A DNA stretch of 14,227 nt, taken from the NCBI GenBank assembly GCA_913030785.1, contig CAJWER010000062.1:1-14227 (forward strand), written 5' to 3'. Under the pieces are notes generated by a model. The model saw nothing but the letters and a program-made list of their open reading frames with translations, made no database searches and had not been told where the DNA came from. A program made the translations under genes and the position numbers. Positions 6,694 through 13,435 of this stretch are shown one piece after another; position 1 is the first letter of the stretch, and every line of letters begins with the position of its first letter. This DNA comes from an uncultured Chloroflexota bacterium (GTDB taxonomy: Bacteria > Chloroflexota > Dehalococcoidia > Lucifugimonadales > CAJWER01).

Positions 6694-7806
6694 CTAGCGC
6701 CGTGCGGCAATGCTCACCAGCAGCCTGATAGCTTCACTCCTGGTAGATCCATCATTGAACCCGCTGTAGCGGATCGCATCTGTAAGATCCGACACCGCGG
6801 CGCTAACGTTGCCCTGGTCCAGCCGAATCAGAGCACGAATGTAGTAGGCACGGGCAGCAGTCCTCTCTAACGAAATCGCCTCGTCAGCTTCGGCGAGCGC
6901 TTGCGCATTGTCGCCATCCCTGTAATAGCTCTCAGCGAGGGCCGTGTGAGGGATTGCAGGCTCCGGGAACCTTGCCGCGGCAGCCCAGGTCCCCAGGAAT
7001 AGCAGCACGGCCGCCACAGGCATGACCCACCACCTTCTCGCCAGAGATGTCGAGTCAACCAGTGCGCGTTGAGCACCAAACTCGACGAGCCCGTAGCGGG
7101 GCGAAATCGCAAGACCAATGAAGAACCCGGAGACGAGCCCTCCAAAATGGGCCCAGTTGTCGACCTCCTCGGTCTGGATACCCGACGCCAAAACGAGTCC
7201 AGCGACCATCAGGACGCCCACCAGGCTCTGCCTGCCCTCCTTGCCGAAGCTGTCGCGATTGACGGCGAAGAACGCCGCAAGGGCCCCGAGTGTGCCGAAT
7301 ATCGCTCCAGAGGCCCCGGCCCCCACAGCGACGGTGTTAAATCCAAAGCTCGCGACGCTGCCAAATAGGCCTGCCAGCAGGTAGATGATCAGAAAACGAA
7401 CGTGGCCGAAGCTACTCTCGACCAGCCGCCCCACGATAAACAGTCCGAGCCCGTTCATGACCAGGTGAGCCAGACCGGCGTGCAGGAACATCGCGGTGAA
7501 TAGTCGCCAGTATTCACCGCCCACAATTAGCGGGCCGAACATGGCCCCGAAGTCGATGAGGTTTTGCGGGTCACGGGTATCGCCCGCAGCACTAGCGGCC
7601 AGCCAAACTACGACGTTGACCGCGAGCAGCGCCCACGTAGCAAGGGGCGAGTCTCGCCATCCCGGAAACGTGCTGCGGCGCTGCGCGCGCTTTGGGGGGG
7701 TCGGTTCGGTGCTGCGCACGCCTTGGGGGTTGGGCTCGGCGCCTTCGTGGTCTAGAGGCACTGCGGGCACGAAGTGAATATCTTCAGCGCGGCGTACTTC
7801 AAACAC
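6694..7806 (-). CDS. Rhomboid-family intramembrane serine protease with C-terminal TPR region
   Basis: Rhomboids cleave transmembrane segments within the bilayer with a Ser-His dyad. In this 370-residue protein a soluble N-terminus of about 55 residues is followed by the membrane core. The core contains WRLFTAMFLHAGLAHLVMN (His109, His114, Asn118), the nucleophile Ser166 in GASGAIFG, and the catalytic His220 in AHFGGLVSG. A last membrane helix lies at about 260-279. Residues from about 287 to 345 (ALAESYYRDGDNAQALAEAD and a second similar unit) look like two tetratricopeptide repeats, a protein-interaction fold. The GTG start at 7806 has no Shine-Dalgarno; the frame stays open upstream to a stop at about 7867 without a standard start codon, so the true N-terminus is uncertain. 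It lies between the clpX terminator and the PHP gene, and probably has its own promoter. Natural substrates are unknown. Confidence 0.88.
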   Translation of the reverse strand: MFEVRRAEDIHFVPAVPLDHEGAEPNPQGVRSTEPTPPKRAQRRSTFPGWRDSPLATWALLAVNVVVWLAASAAGDTRDPQNLIDFGAMFGPLIVGGEYWRLFTAMFLHAGLAHLVMNGLGLFIVGRLVESSFGHVRFLIIYLLAGLFGSVASFGFNTVAVGAGASGAIFGTLGALAAFFAVNRDSFGKEGRQSLVGVLMVAGLVLASGIQTEEVDNWAHFGGLVSGFFIGLAISPRYGLVEFGAQRALVDSTSLARRWWVMPVAAVLLFLGTWAAAARFPEPAIPHTALAESYYRDGDNAQALAEADEAISLERTAARAYYIRALIRLDQGNVSAAVSDLTDAIRYSGFNDGSTRSEAIRLLVSIAARR

Positions 7807-7841
7807 GCAAACGCGCGGTGTGGTCGGGAAGAATTCACGAG

Positions 7842-7870
7842 AATATGGGATGCTGTGTAGTTCATCTCAA
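7842..7870 (-). promoter_or_regulatory. Candidate promoter for the rhomboid gene
   Basis: On the minus strand TTGAGA (7870-7865, 5/6) and CATATT (7847-7842, 4/6) are separated by 17 nt. The predicted start near 7835 leaves about 29 nt before the GTG at 7806. A moderate match only. Confidence 0.35.
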
Positions 7871-7958
7871 TAGTAGAACGCCGATTGCCGACTGACGGTT
7901 ACGTACCAGCGGATCAGACCTGGCCCATCGGCAAACCTCACCTCGCCCAACTAAGCGT

Positions 7959-7977
7959 GCGCAGCACTAGTGCGCGC
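7959..7977. repeat. Palindrome spanning the stop codon of the PHP gene
   Basis: GCACTAGTGC (7964-7973) is a perfect 10-bp palindrome flanked by GCGC arms on both sides, with one unpaired A at 7963. The TAG stop of the PHP gene lies inside it. No T-run follows on either strand, so it is not a standard intrinsic terminator. It may be a protein-binding site or chance. Confidence 0.4.
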
Positions 7978-8632
7978 CGCGCCGGCCTTTGATGCGCTTC
8001 TTGATCTTGGTGAGGGTGGTCAGCACGTGGACCAGCGGGCTCATGCGGCGGCCCACTATCCGGCCTGCCGCCAGCGCTCGCAGGAAGTCTTCGGGGGAAC
8101 CGTCGAACTCTGGCATCTCTACGTAGGTGCGACCTATCTCCATCGTCGTATGGGCGTCCGTAACCCCTGAGGTGATGAAACCGTGGGTCCGTGCGAATTC
8201 CTGTGCCTTCCGATCGTCACGAGCTAGGTTGTTGCGAGAGTTGAAGCCTTCGACGATGTCGATGTAGGGGATTAACTCGTGTAGCGTGTCGGTATCGATG
8301 ACATGGGAGCGAAATCGGTCGAAGGGGTGAGGGATCGAGACCAGGCCGCCCTGATCCTTGATTCGCTCCACCGTCTGGAGGGCTGTCAGGCCTGCCGGTA
8401 TAGTCTCCTTCAGAAACAGGCCGGTGATCTCGCCCGAGGCGGAGCCTACCTCCTCACCGATAATCACCTTGAACGGTGCTATCTCCCTTACAGCGAGAGA
8501 GCCTTCGATGGTGTTGTGATCCGTGACCGAGACGTAGTCGAGGCCGACATCGGCACACCGCTTTGCCATCGCCTCGGGGGAGACCTCCGAGTCGGACGAG
8601 AAGTGGGAATGCATATGGAGATCGGCTCTCAA
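7967..8632 (-). CDS. PHP-domain metal-dependent phosphoesterase
   Basis: This 221-residue protein belongs to the PHP (polymerase and histidinol phosphatase) superfamily, trinuclear-metal hydrolases of phosphoesters. The metal-binding motifs are in order: His6-x-His8-x-His10 (DLHMHSH), Asp38-His39 (TDHNT), Glu61 (GEEV), His102 (PHPFD) and Asp159-x-His161 (TDAH). IVEGFNSRNN at 127-136 resembles the segment seen in PHP proteins with a PHP-associated C-terminal region. The C-terminus is very basic (KIKKRIKGRRGAH), perhaps for nucleic-acid or membrane contact. Translation starts at a TTG 5 nt after the xseB stop, the first start available in that frame, so it is very likely co-transcribed with exonuclease VII. 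This position hints at nucleotide or nucleic-acid phosphate metabolism, but the substrate is not known. Confidence 0.87.
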   Translation of the reverse strand: MRADLHMHSHFSSDSEVSPEAMAKRCADVGLDYVSVTDHNTIEGSLAVREIAPFKVIIGEEVGSASGEITGLFLKETIPAGLTALQTVERIKDQGGLVSIPHPFDRFRSHVIDTDTLHELIPYIDIVEGFNSRNNLARDDRKAQEFARTHGFITSGVTDAHTTMEIGRTYVEMPEFDGSPEDFLRALAAGRIVGRRMSPLVHVLTTLTKIKKRIKGRRGAH

Positions 8633-8637
8633 ACCGC

Positions 8638-8880
8638 CTATCCGCCGGACTCAGGCGGAAGCCGCATTTGCTCACCGTATGCGGTCTGGATCCTGGTGAT
8701 TTTCAACTCCGCTGCTGCCAACATCTCACTGCAAACCCTGGCGAGCTTCATGCCGTCCTCGTAGAGATTGGTGGCCTCGGAGAGCGGCAGGTCGCCGGAC
8801 TCCATGGCGCTGACTACAGCCTCCAGCCGACTCAGGGCCTGCTCAAAGGTCATGTCGTCGGGCACTTTTTTGGTCGTCAT
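8638..8880 (-). CDS. xseB: Exodeoxyribonuclease VII small subunit
   Basis: XseB is the small helical subunit of exonuclease VII, which degrades single-stranded DNA in both directions. The 80-residue protein is of normal length and has the family core, TFEQALSRLEAVVSAMESGDLPLSEA followed by YEDGMKLARVCSEMLAAAELKI. It is predicted to be two helices forming a coiled-coil hairpin that wraps XseA. No Shine-Dalgarno is visible; instead a 15-nt hairpin (8881-8895) abuts the ATG. It is separated from xseA by 132 nt, although these genes often touch or overlap. That spacer holds a palindromic repeat. The PHP gene follows after 5 nt. Confidence 0.93.
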   Translation of the reverse strand: MTTKKVPDDMTFEQALSRLEAVVSAMESGDLPLSEATNLYEDGMKLARVCSEMLAAAELKITRIQTAYGEQMRLPPESGG

Positions 8881-8895
8881 GCCGGGGTAACCGGC
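8881..8895 (-). promoter_or_regulatory. Small hairpin abutting the xseB start codon
   Basis: GCCGG-GGTAA-CCGGC (plus-strand reading) forms a perfect 5-bp stem with a 5-nt loop and ends exactly one base before the ATG of xseB. It occupies the place where a Shine-Dalgarno would lie. It may lower translation of xseB, or it may be chance; no function is proven. Confidence 0.35.
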
Positions 8896-8929
8896 AGAGT
8901 GATTAAGTACACTTTCAAAGATCTCCCTG

Positions 8930-8954
8930 GCGCTCCTCCTTGGAAGGGGGAGAG
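8930..8954. repeat. Short palindromic repeat in the xseA-xseB spacer
   Basis: CTCCTCCTT (8933-8941) pairs with AAGGGGGAG (8944-8952), 9 bp with one wobble. The unit starts GCGCTC and ends GGAGAG. A similar unit with the same borders occurs at 12416-12436, so both may be degenerate copies of one dispersed intergenic repeat. No T-run follows in the direction of transcription of xseA. Confidence 0.5.
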
Positions 8955-9012
8955 AAAAAATTCTGTCTGAGTCGCCGGTGAAATACCGTGGCCTCGGTAC
9001 AGTACACCTGGA

Positions 9013-10239
9013 TCAGTTATGGTCATCGACCCGCCCCTTTGGCGCATGCAACGCCCTTGGCGCCACCACGTCCGCGGAAAGGCTGCCCTTGGCCAGCGTG
9101 ATCTCGATACCGTCGCCGACACTCACCTGACCGGGGTCGCTAACCACGGTGGATTCGTCGACGGTCTGTACTATAGCATACCCCCTGCGCAGGGTGTCTT
9201 TGGGGCTTAGGGCCTGCAGACGCATCGAAAGAGCCTCGGTGCTGACCGTACTTGCCTCGAGGTTCTGGCGGAGATTCATACTTGCTCTCCGCAGCAAATC
9301 GTCGACACGGATACGCTTCTGATCAAGGCCAGGTCCGACCCGCAGCAGCCGGGGGCCGAGCGATCTGATGACCTCGGTACGGTGGAGCAGGGTCCGGGAC
9401 ACCGCTGACGTTAGTGTACGCCGCATTGCCAGGAGACCAGCCGAGAGCTCGGCCTGGTCAGGTACCGCAATTTCGGCCGCCACCGATGGTGTCGGCGCAC
9501 GAACATCGGCGACCATGTCAGCCACCGTGGTGTCCGTCTCGTGCCCGATTGCGCTGATGAGTGGCGCACTGCACCTAAAAATCGCCCTGGCTACGGCCTC
9601 CTCGTTGAAGGGCCACAGGTCCTCCAGCGAACCACCGCCACGGGCGAGGATCACTACATCCACGTCTGGCTCCGTATCCAGGGCCGCTAGACCGTCAACG
9701 ATTGTGGCGGCCGCGAGATCCCCCTGCACCATCACAGGCACAAGCGACAGCTCGGCCAGCGGATAGCGCCGCTCGATGACGCTCTTGATGTCCTGCCAGA
9801 CGGAGCCAATCGGCGAGGTAACTGCGACGACACGCCGCGGATAACGCGGTATTTCGCGCTTTCGCGACTGTGAAAATAGGCCCTCGCTCTCCAACTTAGC
9901 GATCAACTGCTCCAGCTTCATTTGGAGATCGCCCACGCCCTCGGGCTGGACAACGTCCGCGACTAGCTGCAGGTCGCCTCGTGCCTCGTACAGGGAAACA
10001 CGCCCGTGAGCGATGACAGACATCCCATTTGCCAGCAGCTCGGCGCCGCGAGAACTACGACTGAACATCGCGCATCGCAGGGTAGAGTTGGAGTCACGCA
10101 ACGTGAAGTAGCTGTTGCCAGAACCAGGCCGGGCAAGGTTGGCCACCTCGCCGCTGACCCATAGGTCCTGAAGTGCGGAGTCTTGATATAGCAGGTCGTT
10201 CAAGTAGCCCGCTACCTGAGTTACGGAGTAGATCGCCAT
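9013..10239 (-). CDS. xseA: Exodeoxyribonuclease VII large subunit
   Basis: XseA is the catalytic subunit of exonuclease VII, a metal-independent nuclease for single-stranded DNA involved in repair. Starting at the ATG at 10239 the protein has 408 residues. An N-terminal OB-fold covers about 1-100 (SYFTLRDSNSTLRCAMF at about 43-59). The catalytic domain has VTSPIGSVWQD at 140-150, ARGGGSLEDLWPFNEE at 199-214, GHETDTTVAD at 232-241 and RAPTPS at 247-252. Asp150, Arg200, His233 and Asp236 match E. coli Asp155, Arg205, His238 and Asp241 with a constant offset of five. The long helical C-terminal part and a final small segment follow. The start was chosen because MAIYSVTQVAGYLN is the usual N-terminus and begins one base after the efp stop; the frame could be extended to 10305, but that stretch lies inside efp. 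Confidence 0.95.
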   Translation of the reverse strand: MAIYSVTQVAGYLNDLLYQDSALQDLWVSGEVANLARPGSGNSYFTLRDSNSTLRCAMFSRSSRGAELLANGMSVIAHGRVSLYEARGDLQLVADVVQPEGVGDLQMKLEQLIAKLESEGLFSQSRKREIPRYPRRVVAVTSPIGSVWQDIKSVIERRYPLAELSLVPVMVQGDLAAATIVDGLAALDTEPDVDVVILARGGGSLEDLWPFNEEAVARAIFRCSAPLISAIGHETDTTVADMVADVRAPTPSVAAEIAVPDQAELSAGLLAMRRTLTSAVSRTLLHRTEVIRSLGPRLLRVGPGLDQKRIRVDDLLRRASMNLRQNLEASTVSTEALSMRLQALSPKDTLRRGYAIVQTVDESTVVSDPGQVSVGDGIEITLAKGSLSADVVAPRALHAPKGRVDDHN

Positions 10240-10240
10240 G

Positions 10241-10804
10241 TCATGCCCTGGACAGGTAGTCTCCGGTGCGCGTATCGATTTTGACCTTTTCGCCCTCCGA
10301 AACAAATAGCGGCACTTGCACGACGTGCCCAGTCACCAGCGTCACCGGCTTCGTGCCTCCCTGAGCCGTGTCTCCCCGGTGGCCTGGTGGCGCATCCTTG
10401 ACTTCCAGATCGACCGTGATCGGCATATCGATAGCAATGGGCTGCTCTTCGAAGAAGATCACATCCACGGTCGTCTCCTCCACCAGGAAGGGTAGCGCGT
10501 CCTTTATCTGATCCTCGGACAGCGGGAACTGATCGAAGCTCACTGTGTCCATGAAGTAGTACAGGTCAACGTCCACATAGATATACTGTGCACTGCGTCG
10601 CTCGACAGCCGCGATGGACAGTTTGACGTCGTATCCCTGGAACGAGCGGTCGACAATCCGGCCGGTCAGCAGGGAACGGAATCGGACCTGCATCACCGGC
10701 GCGCGCTGTTGCATCTTGCGCGAGCTATACTCGACGACTACATATGGCTCCCCATCCAACTCGATCGGAAGCCCTTTTTTCAGATCTCCGTACCCAATCG
10801 TCAT
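10241..10804 (-). CDS. efp: Translation elongation factor P
   Basis: EF-P enters the ribosomal E site and relieves stalling at polyproline stretches. The 187-residue protein has the three-domain length of the family and a typical C-terminus (GTKPVTLVTGHVVQVPLFV, then KIDTRTGDYLSRA). A gap-free alignment from LDGEPY to LLTG with E. coli EF-P (33 residues each, from memory) places Gln33 at the position of the modified Lys34. The tip reads KMQQRAP instead of KPGKGQA. An ideal Shine-Dalgarno (AAGGAG) lies 6 nt before the ATG. The gene follows the M24B peptidase by 10 nt and precedes xseA by 1 nt. The order aroQ-peptidase-efp is also known from Bacillus subtilis (yqhS-yqhT-efp). The identity is firm; the loop chemistry is the unusual part. 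Confidence 0.96.
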   Translation of the reverse strand: MTIGYGDLKKGLPIELDGEPYVVVEYSSRKMQQRAPVMQVRFRSLLTGRIVDRSFQGYDVKLSIAAVERRSAQYIYVDVDLYYFMDTVSFDQFPLSEDQIKDALPFLVEETTVDVIFFEEQPIAIDMPITVDLEVKDAPPGHRGDTAQGGTKPVTLVTGHVVQVPLFVSEGEKVKIDTRTGDYLSRA

Positions 10805-10810
10805 ACTCAG

Positions 10811-10816
10811 CTCCTT
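10811..10816 (-). promoter_or_regulatory. efp ribosome binding site overlapping the stop of the upstream peptidase gene
   Basis: On the minus strand TAAGGAG contains both the TAA stop of the peptidase (10817-10815) and the AAGGAG of efp, 6 nt before its ATG. This arrangement favours coupled translation. Confidence 0.7.
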
Positions 10817-11903
10817 ACAGGTCTACATCCATTTTCGCGGCCTTGGAAAGCACTCGTGCGCGCCCAGACTCCATTACCACCACGTCCTCGATCCGTACGC
10901 CGCCCCAGTCGGGCAGATAGATTCCAGGCTCGATGGTGAAGACCATACCGTCCGCCAGCACGTCCTTGGCCCTGGGACCAACACGCGGGTACTCATGGAC
11001 TGCAAGTCCGACGCCGTGCCCAAGGCTGTGTCCGAATGCATCGCCGTAGCCAGCCTCGACTATGACATCACGAGAGATAGCGTCGGTCTCCTCGCCAGTC
11101 ATTCCAGCCCGGACCTGCTCCTGAGCCGCAAGCTGCGCACGGAGCACCGTGCTGTACACCTTCTTGAAGGTATCGTCAGGCTCCCCTACAAATATTGTAC
11201 GCGTAAGGTCGGCGCAGTAGCCCTCGTATGCGGCTCCCATGTCTATCACTACAGACTGTCCATCGCGGATCACGGTGTCGTCGGCACGATGGTGTGGCAG
11301 AGCGCCGTTAGTACCGGCGCCGACGATTATGTCGAATGCCATCGCCTCCGCACCCTGCTCCCGCATCGACTTCTCCAGATCCCACGCCACCTGCGCCTCG
11401 GTCATGCCTGGCACAATCGCCGGCCCGATTTCGTCCAGGGCACGGTCGGTGATCTCGATTGCTCGTGTTAGCAGCACAAGCTCTTCGTCATACTTCGTCG
11501 CTCTGATTTTGTCGATCATGTCAGACGTCTCGACCAGCTTCAGGCTATCATCCCCGTCCGCCTCGGTGACCGCTTTGAGGAATGCCGTATGTGTGCCCAC
11601 GGTCATTACCTCGGCCTCAAAACCGACTCGCCGAGCCGAGGCAGCTGATGCGATCTCTGGCAGCCACGCCAGGGAAGCGCCGGTGCGCTCGACCCTGAAT
11701 TCCGGCGACTGCTTCCCGGCCTGCTCGATATACCGGAAGTCAGTGGCCAGCACAGCGTCCGTGCGACTGATGAACAGATAGCCAGCCGACCCCGTAAACC
11801 CGGATAGATATCGACGGTTCTCGGGGCTGGACACCAGGAACGCGTCCAACTCCAATTCCTCTAGAGCTTCTCGCAGCCGCACCAGTCTCTTGATGGTACT
11901 CAC
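10815..11903 (-). CDS. M24B-family Xaa-Pro aminopeptidase (YqhT-like)
   Basis: This 362-residue dinuclear-metal peptidase of the pita-bread fold would remove N-terminal residues preceding proline, or split X-Pro dipeptides. An N-terminal creatinase-like domain covers about 1-130. The catalytic domain carries all five expected metal ligands: Asp221 (IDMG), Asp232 (ADLTRT), His296 (GHSLGHGVG), Glu325 (TIEPGIY) and Glu339 (RIEDVVV). His204-His205 (PHHR) and His303 are likely active-site histidines. The GTG start at 11903 overlaps the aroQ stop as GTGA and has GAGG 5 nt upstream; a longer in-frame start at 11969 lies inside aroQ and is not favoured. The neighbourhood aroQ-peptidase-efp matches B. 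subtilis yqhS-yqhT-efp. Whether it acts as aminopeptidase P or prolidase is not decided. Confidence 0.92.
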   Translation of the reverse strand: MSTIKRLVRLREALEELELDAFLVSSPENRRYLSGFTGSAGYLFISRTDAVLATDFRYIEQAGKQSPEFRVERTGASLAWLPEIASAASARRVGFEAEVMTVGTHTAFLKAVTEADGDDSLKLVETSDMIDKIRATKYDEELVLLTRAIEITDRALDEIGPAIVPGMTEAQVAWDLEKSMREQGAEAMAFDIIVGAGTNGALPHHRADDTVIRDGQSVVIDMGAAYEGYCADLTRTIFVGEPDDTFKKVYSTVLRAQLAAQEQVRAGMTGEETDAISRDVIVEAGYGDAFGHSLGHGVGLAVHEYPRVGPRAKDVLADGMVFTIEPGIYLPDWGGVRIEDVVVMESGRARVLSKAAKMDVDL

Positions 11904-12349
11904 GCGCCCGCCTCTTCTTCGCGGATGTGCGTTACAAGATAGTCGAGGGCGTACAGGTAGCCTCGCCACCCCAGGCCCGCGATCTGACCGACAACCACTG
12001 AGCTAAGCACCGACCGGCGTCGGAACTCCTCGCGAGCGTGGATGTTGGACAGGTGCACCTCTATGGCCGGTATCTGGGAATCTGCGAGAGCGTCGCGCAA
12101 AGACAGACCGTAGTGAGTAAGTGCGCCGGCATTCATGACGATGCCTGCCGATTCCCGAGCAGGACCTTGCAAATAGTCCACGAGCGCGCCCTCGTGGTTG
12201 GACTGAAAGAAGTCCACATCCACGCCCAGATCAGCGGCCTTGTTGCGAATTCGGTCCTCGATCTCCGCAAGGGTGTCGCCGCCGTATACAGCCGGGTTCC
12301 TCGTCCCAAGCATGTTCAGGTTAGGTCCATTGATTACGAGAATTTTCAT
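11900..12349 (-). CDS. aroQ: Type II 3-dehydroquinate dehydratase
   Basis: AroQ removes water from 3-dehydroquinate to give 3-dehydroshikimate, the third step of the shikimate pathway for aromatic amino acids; the enzyme is a cytosolic dodecamer. The 149-residue length is typical. Visible elements are NGPNLNMLG at 7-15, Arg17 and the catalytic Tyr22 (VYG), FFQSNHEG at 47-54, NAGALTHYG at 73-81 (Asn73, His79), EVHLSNIHARE at 97-107 (His99) and RRRSV at 110-114. AAGGTG lies 6 nt before the ATG at 12349. It overlaps the next gene by 4 nt (GTGA), giving translational coupling with the peptidase and efp. A promoter candidate sits 50-80 nt upstream, within the 3' end of xerC. No other shikimate gene is in the window. 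Confidence 0.96.
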   Translation of the reverse strand: MKILVINGPNLNMLGTRNPAVYGGDTLAEIEDRIRNKAADLGVDVDFFQSNHEGALVDYLQGPARESAGIVMNAGALTHYGLSLRDALADSQIPAIEVHLSNIHAREEFRRRSVLSSVVVGQIAGLGWRGYLYALDYLVTHIREEEAGA

Positions 12350-12400
12350 TACTCACCTTCACTCCACTTCGTCTTTATCTCGCCATAATCCAGAATTAGA

Positions 12401-12429
12401 ATTATCCTAATTTTAGCGCTCTCCCTCAA
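12401..12429 (-). promoter_or_regulatory. Candidate promoter for aroQ and downstream genes
   Basis: On the minus strand TTGAGG (12429-12424, 4/6) is followed after 17 nt by GATAAT (12406-12401, 5/6), in an AT-rich patch that contrasts with the surroundings. The predicted start near 12394 gives a leader of about 45 nt. The -35 lies in the palindrome at the end of xerC. This would allow aroQ-peptidase-efp-xseA to be expressed separately from topA-xerC. Confidence 0.4.
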
Positions 12430-13351
12430 GGGAGAGGGGTGTCGCCTTTGCCGCCCGGGGGTGTGCCGATAGGTACACTTCCTTGGCCTTGGCCTGGGTG
12501 ACGTGGGTATATATCTGCGTCGTTGCTGGGCTGGAGTGCCCCAGCAGTTCCTGTACCACTCGCAGATCCGCACCGCCGTCCAAAAGGTGGGTTGCGAAAG
12601 AGTGTCGCAGGGTGTGGGTGTGAATCCCAGACCTCAGCCCAGCCTTGACCGCATAGCGGCGAACCTTCTCCTGAATACTTCGCTGGCTAAGCGGTGTGCC
12701 GAGACGGCTCAGGAACAACGCACTGCCCGATTTGGCGTTGACCAGCTTCGGACGCAGTTCACCCAGGTAGAGCGAGATCGCATCGCGAGCCGTCTCGCCA
12801 ATAAGAACGGCGCGCTGCTTGGAGCCCTTGCCCGTCACGCGGACCTCTCTTGTGCCCAGGTTTATGTCATCGACTTTCAGCCCAGCAATTTCGCTGACTC
12901 GAAGGCCCCCCGCGTACAGCGTCTCCAACAGCGCGCGGTCCCTGGGCCCGAGTCGCTCCGACATATCGGGGGACGACACCAGACTAGCTGCCTCACGCTG
13001 AGATAGGAAACGGGGCAGGCGAGACTCTCGTTTCATCACCCCGCGCCGTGGTAGCGGGTCTATATCGATCATCCCCTCACGCAACAACCACCGGAAGAAG
13101 CTCCGCAGGCCGCTCAGTTTGCGAACAATGCTTGACCTTGCATAGCCCAGCTTTACGAGCCACCCCAGGTATCCACGGATGATGTCGCGATTCAGGGCCC
13201 TGAGGCCTTCGACATCCTTTTCACTCATGTAGTCGAAGAGCGGGCCGAGGTCGGTTGAGTAGTTCCTTACGGTCAGCGCGGCTAATCCCCTCTCAGCCGA
13301 GAGGTGATTAGAAAACCTGGCCAGTAGCGCGTTCCGCTCTGTGGGATTCAT
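12413..13351 (-). CDS. xerC: Tyrosine recombinase of the XerC/XerD family
   Basis: Xer recombinases resolve chromosome dimers at dif sites. The 312-residue protein has an N-terminal SAM-like DNA-binding domain (about 1-105) and a catalytic domain with the complete set of active residues: Arg151 (GGLRVSEI), Lys175 (TGKGSKQR), His246-x-x-Arg249 (HTLRHSFATH), His272 (LLGHSS) and the nucleophile Tyr281 (TQIYTHV). Length and motifs are those of housekeeping Xer proteins rather than phage or integron integrases, and it lies directly after topA without any att or integron structure. Whether it is the XerC or XerD type, or a single-Xer system, is not decided. The ATG at 13351 has no visible Shine-Dalgarno. 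The last residues (SLEGER) are encoded by a palindromic repeat that also approaches the stop codon. Confidence 0.93.
   Translation of the reverse strand: MNPTERNALLARFSNHLSAERGLAALTVRNYSTDLGPLFDYMSEKDVEGLRALNRDIIRGYLGWLVKLGYARSSIVRKLSGLRSFFRWLLREGMIDIDPLPRRGVMKRESRLPRFLSQREAASLVSSPDMSERLGPRDRALLETLYAGGLRVSEIAGLKVDDINLGTREVRVTGKGSKQRAVLIGETARDAISLYLGELRPKLVNAKSGSALFLSRLGTPLSQRSIQEKVRRYAVKAGLRSGIHTHTLRHSFATHLLDGGADLRVVQELLGHSSPATTQIYTHVTQAKAKEVYLSAHPRAAKATPLSLEGER
12416..12436. repeat. Palindromic repeat forming the 3' end of xerC
   Basis: CTCTCCCT (12419-12426) and AGGGAGAG (12429-12436) form a perfect 8-bp inverted repeat around CA, preceded by GCG. It encodes the C-terminal residues of xerC and resembles the unit at 8930-8954. 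The next bases on the minus strand are AT-rich but contain no T-run, so a terminator role is doubtful. Confidence 0.5.
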
Positions 13352-13435
13352 AAGGAATTTCTACAATAACGCCATTCCAATGCGAAAGGCGAAACAGGGT
13401 CTATCTTGAGGGCAACGCGAACCACGGTCCTGAAA

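Noticed and set aside
10614..11471. 285-codon open frame on the plus strand over efp and the peptidase gene
   Set aside because: It is opposite two strongly conserved genes, crosses their boundary, and shows no protein family signs.
12413..13351. Xer-family recombinase as a sign of a mobile element
   Set aside because: Housekeeping length, a position next to topA, and no att site, integron array, transposase or phage genes nearby.
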